Of a stretch of 64,000 nt of DNA, positions 61,708 through 64,000 are shown one piece after another. This DNA is from Plectrocnemia conspersa (lineage: Eukaryota > Arthropoda > Insecta > Trichoptera > Polycentropodidae). Below the pieces are notes generated by a model. That model saw nothing but the letters and a program-made list of their open reading frames with translations. It was not told where the DNA came from and did no database searches. Within the stretch, counting starts at the first letter, position 1. Each line of letters starts with the position of its first letter. Position numbers and translations under genes: made by a program. The DNA lies in contig VTFK01000116.1 of the NCBI GenBank assembly GCA_009617715.1, positions 310,001 through 374,000 on the forward strand. The letters run 5' to 3'.

Positions 61708-62416
61708 TGGCGACCACATTTTTAAATAGATCCAGATTAAAAGGGGTAATTGTCTCATTGTTGATGATCGTAACCAAAAACTTTCATTCATTAACAATGA
61801 GACAAATATTATGGCACAAGAGGGATTTTGACCACACAACACGAGTCGTTAAGAGAATCCTTTTTTTGACAAAACGGTACGGACGACGCAATGAATCACA
61901 ACATTTAAAACCCTTTCCGAAGAGTTCGAAAGTGTGGACAAGCAAAAGCTTGCTTTCGAAAATGCAACATCCGATTTCTCGAGTTCCATGAAGCGACTGC
62001 AGCGATTGCGGAGATCGATGCACAATCGCGATTGGCCAGCTAGCGTGCATCCCCCCCAAAGGATATAAGTACGGACTCTGATGAGGAGAAGGCAGACGGT
62101 CCACGGCATTTGAAACAGACGGCTGAGGCACCAGACAAGAGACGAGCAGAGAGCCTGCGTCGCAGTCGATCTACCAGCAGCCATTTGGAGGAACCAGCTA
62201 CGCACCCTCACCGACAGACCTGAATATCACACCTGACACTCAACGCACGCAGCCACAAGAGCCTTGAAAATCATCTACTGGCATCACCACCTGCGCCACC
62301 TTCACCGCGGTCGCGAGAAACCGTAATCGTCCATTTGTCACATGTAAATATCACTTAATAAAAGTCCATTTAGATTCGCACAAGAGTCTCATTTGCCGCG
62401 AGGTCAACCACCCCTA
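61708..62416 (+). mobile_element. LTR-like repeat, copy 2 (candidate solo LTR)
   Basis: About 709 bp, the opposite-orientation partner of 57369-58059. It runs from TGGCGACCACA to GAGGTCAACCACCCCTA. Shared signals are ATTGGCCAGCTAGCGTGCAT (62031-62050, inverse CCAAT box), the TATA-type GATATAAG at 62062-62069 and AATAAA at 62357-62362. The first part repeats the word AATGAGACAA (from 61796). No target duplication is clear, although AAAAG occurs at both edges. The open frames across it on both strands (61587-61991, 61784-62131, 61849-62211) are chance. Confidence 0.6.
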
Positions 62417-62519
62417 AAAAAGTATTTATATTTGTTTAAATAAAAATACAGACATATATCGCATAAAGTGTGGTTGCTATATAAAAATAACGTATCACGT
62501 GACTTGATACATTATGTTA

Positions 62520-62870
62520 CATCGATTGCGTTGCTTTTTAGTTTTTCAACCTTACAGTTTCAAAGAGTCATCATTTATACCACTTATGCCACGACAACGC
62601 GATGCTGTCAAACGTTATAAGCAACTCTCTTATAACTGATACACATTGCCAACGCACAAGTACAATTCCACGTATTCGATCCCCTCTCGTTGCTATCTTG
62701 AGATATGACCTTTCGTTCTTTCGATTCGAAAATCTCGACTTTTCTCCAGGTCTTTTCTGCATCTTCGCACAAGATAAATTGCCACTGGATGGTAGCGGAG
62801 CGAGACAGGTACAAATAGGTGAGCTGACGGCTACAGATATGGGCCTGTGTGACCCGTACTAAATGCAACA
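62520..62870. other. GC-richer patch with frames on both strands
   Basis: GC-richer patch carrying 86- and 87-codon frames on opposite strands (62602-62862 plus, 62608-62871 minus). Neither is recognisable. Possible regulatory sequence or transposon remnant. Confidence 0.25.
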
Positions 62871-62871
62871 C

Positions 62872-64000
62872 TGCACGCTAAAACGTGACTGAAATATCGT
62901 ATCAATTTAAAAAACTAGCATTTGCTTGGAGATTTATTCTTAAAAAATGTAGTAACCCTACTGTTCCTACAGACGCTTCAGACCGAAGAGATTCCACAAG
63001 TGGTACTTGGAATAATTTGAATAAAATTAAAGTAAAGTAGGTATGCAGAATCAATACTTTTAGTACAATAATATAAACTATTATGCATTTTGTAATATAC
63101 TTTAAACAGCAATGCATTAATTATGTAATATTTAAAAGCACATTGGGATATTTTATGTACTATTTAAATTGCATGAAATATATTTATAATTATGTAGGTT
63201 ATAGCTACATATATTTTAAATAAAATATACTCTGCCATTTATAAAAAAAATAATGTTCTTTTATGCAACTATTTTATTAAATTTATTATTGATTGATAAT
63301 ATACATATTTATTTTATATGTATAATTTTCAATAAGCTATAGTATAATGTAGTATATGTAAAATACTATTAACAAGATTAACACGGTAATATTTTCTGAG
63401 AGCATTAACGATTTCAAGTTCCTTGGATAATGTACAAAATGGCATACAAATAAAAACCGATAAGATAAAATAAGAATCGTTTCTAAATTAATGAGACTTC
63501 TTTTTTTTACTTAAATTTTTTTTTAAACTTAAAAAAATATGTAATATACAGTGTGTGATTAAAATAATACATGACATTATTTAGGATATTTTTATATTAT
63601 TAATAAATAGAATATGGTCTTTCAAGAAAATATACTTCAAAAGGATGATGATTTTTTTATAATAGAAGCGAATAATGGATCGATCTGCTACTAATAATTA
63701 CAGATAGTCGAATTTTGGATTTGTGTATTTATACATAAATCATAAAAAAAAATCAATAACAGCTTTTGTTACTCTACATATTTTATATTTCGAACAAGAT
63801 AAAAATAAAAAACTTCTTTAGAGTATCGAAAAAATAAGATTTGAGTTTGTCGACTAGCAAATTTTATGGCGTAACTTTGTGGAAAGTCTCTATACATTCT
63901 TGCAATCTGAAAATTTATTTTTATTATATTATTAACGTAGTTCTTAAATTACCAAAACAAATATAGAGCTGATTTGAGTAGTTGAAAACATATTTTTTTG
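62872..64000. other. AT-rich sequence, no gene seen
   Basis: AT-rich non-coding sequence to the end of the window; nothing recognisable. Confidence 0.5.

Noticed and set aside
61587..61991. 134-codon plus frame and overlapping minus frames up to 120 codons
   Set aside because: They run across the edge of the LTR-like repeat and are open on both strands, so they are shadows of repeat sequence.

Overview
This is a eukaryotic nuclear segment with no intact protein-coding gene that I can recognise. It is strongly AT-rich, carries long (TA)n tracts, a eukaryotic tRNA gene without an encoded CCA end, and many decayed non-LTR retrotransposon fragments of the jockey/CR1 type common in insects. An insect is the best guess; I cannot name the order or species. 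The window reads as a gene desert or the inside of very large introns: AT-rich sequence full of transposon remains, broken every few kilobases by 200-500 bp patches of visibly higher GC content that do not hold convincing exons. Some of those patches may be regulatory.

Left third (1-22 kb): a (TA)n tract at 353-560, a tRNA-derived SINE-like copy on the minus strand (1241-1442), a broken jockey-type reverse transcriptase relic (1680-2150), an old diverged tandem array of five units (4450-6995), a paired CRE palindrome (11954-11991), a 1.1-kb segment with terminal inverted repeats (14001-15080), another jockey relic (17575-17950), and a second SINE-like copy (18176-18354) directly followed by a 5'-truncated LINE (18366-19275).

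Middle (22-47 kb): a cluster of (TA)n tracts joined by short palindromic modules (23511-25200), further LINE relics (26340-26640, 39705-39830, 41812-42320), a small inverted-repeat element (29719-29819), a near-perfect palindrome (31353-31390), the only confident functional gene, tRNA-Val(AAC) at 38677-38749, and the solo 3' tail of a LINE (43030-43125).

Right third (47-64 kb): a second (TA)n/palindromic-module cluster (47400-49540) with a 1.4-kb LINE inserted in it and flanked by a 6-bp target duplication, a second LINE family with one frameshift (54655-55650), and two LTR-like repeats of about 700 bp in opposite orientation (57369-58059 and 61708-62416).

The most unusual feature is the palindromic-module family shared by 23.5-25.2 kb and 47.5-49.4 kb. 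At least eleven copies of one hairpin motif, of the form TGAnnATG-stem-loop-GAAATATA, sit next to (TA)n tracts in both orientations. The best copies resemble the catalytic core of a hammerhead ribozyme, but with one extra base and no identified cleavage site.
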